Assembly (NCBI GenBank): GCA_022561955.1
Contig: JADFQF010000155.1
Location: 1 to 5,168, forward strand
Length of the DNA stretch: 5,168 nt
Direction of reading: 5' to 3'
From: Chloroflexota bacterium
Lineage (GTDB): Bacteria > Chloroflexota > Dehalococcoidia > SAR202 > UBA11138
The stretch's first letter is position 1; each line of letters starts with the position of its first letter. Positions 5,102 to 5,168 of the stretch are shown here, in pieces. A program made the position numbers and the translations under genes. Below the pieces are notes generated by a model. That model did not search any database, had not been told where the DNA came from, and saw nothing but the letters and a program-made list of their open reading frames with translations.

Positions 5102-5168
5102 CGCGCTAGCCGGCTGGGCTGGGGGGAAGTGTTCGGCAAGGTAGGGGATATGTCCTTGACATCTAGTA

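Noticed and set aside
4897..5139. 80-codon minus-strand frame containing SFRRRPES
   Set aside because: It is a translation of the dispersed hairpin repeat; this peptide signature is a familiar false gene call, and the rest of the frame resembles no protein.
5156..5161. Perfect TTGACA hexamer near the right edge
   Set aside because: Any matching -10 box would lie beyond the window, and one such hexamer is expected by chance in a sequence of this length.

Overview
The window looks like bacterial genomic or metagenomic DNA with fairly high GC and four genes: one cut by the left edge, one losing its 3' half inside the window, and two complete. The complete genes are a cluster-C ABC transporter lipoprotein with a long Ala/Pro linker and an F420-type luciferase-like oxidoreductase. 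This pairing is common in Chloroflexota such as the SAR202/Dehalococcoidia lineages. That assignment is inference from gene style, not proof. The left 0.7 kb (sugar transferase and hairpin element) could come from another genomic context, possibly another lineage.

Layout. 1-510 (+): C-terminal catalytic part of an undecaprenyl-phosphate sugar transferase of exopolysaccharide synthesis. 511-712: no gene, but a 100-bp element with 27-bp inverted arms (26/27 matching) and smaller internal hairpins. 713-1381 (-): N-terminal two thirds of a DppB-type ABC permease that stops abruptly at its third membrane segment. 1382-1575: intercistronic gap with a 12-bp stem-loop just after the binding-protein gene. 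1576-3411 (-): solute-binding lipoprotein. 3412-3725: divergent regulatory region with a good promoter for the binding protein, several dyads and a 14-bp perfect palindrome. 3726-4571 (+): LLM-class flavin/F420-dependent oxidoreductase. 4572-5168: no convincing gene, ending in a dispersed-repeat cluster (hairpin, 26-bp degenerate tandem units, a repeated 17-mer).

How the genes work together. The binding protein and permease form the start of an SBP-permease transporter operon read leftwards. The second permease and the ATPases that should follow are absent, because the permease reading frame breaks near 713-720 and the sequence changes to the hairpin element and an unrelated convergent gene. 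This is either a real rearrangement that disabled the transporter or an assembly junction. The oxidoreductase is divergent from the transporter across a shared control region, so it may act on the imported compound or on a related one; that link is inference. No CRISPR array, RNA gene, complete insertion sequence or clearly new system was found. The most useful leads are the permease breakpoint, the inverted-repeat element, the unusual permease insertion and the dyad-rich divergent control region.
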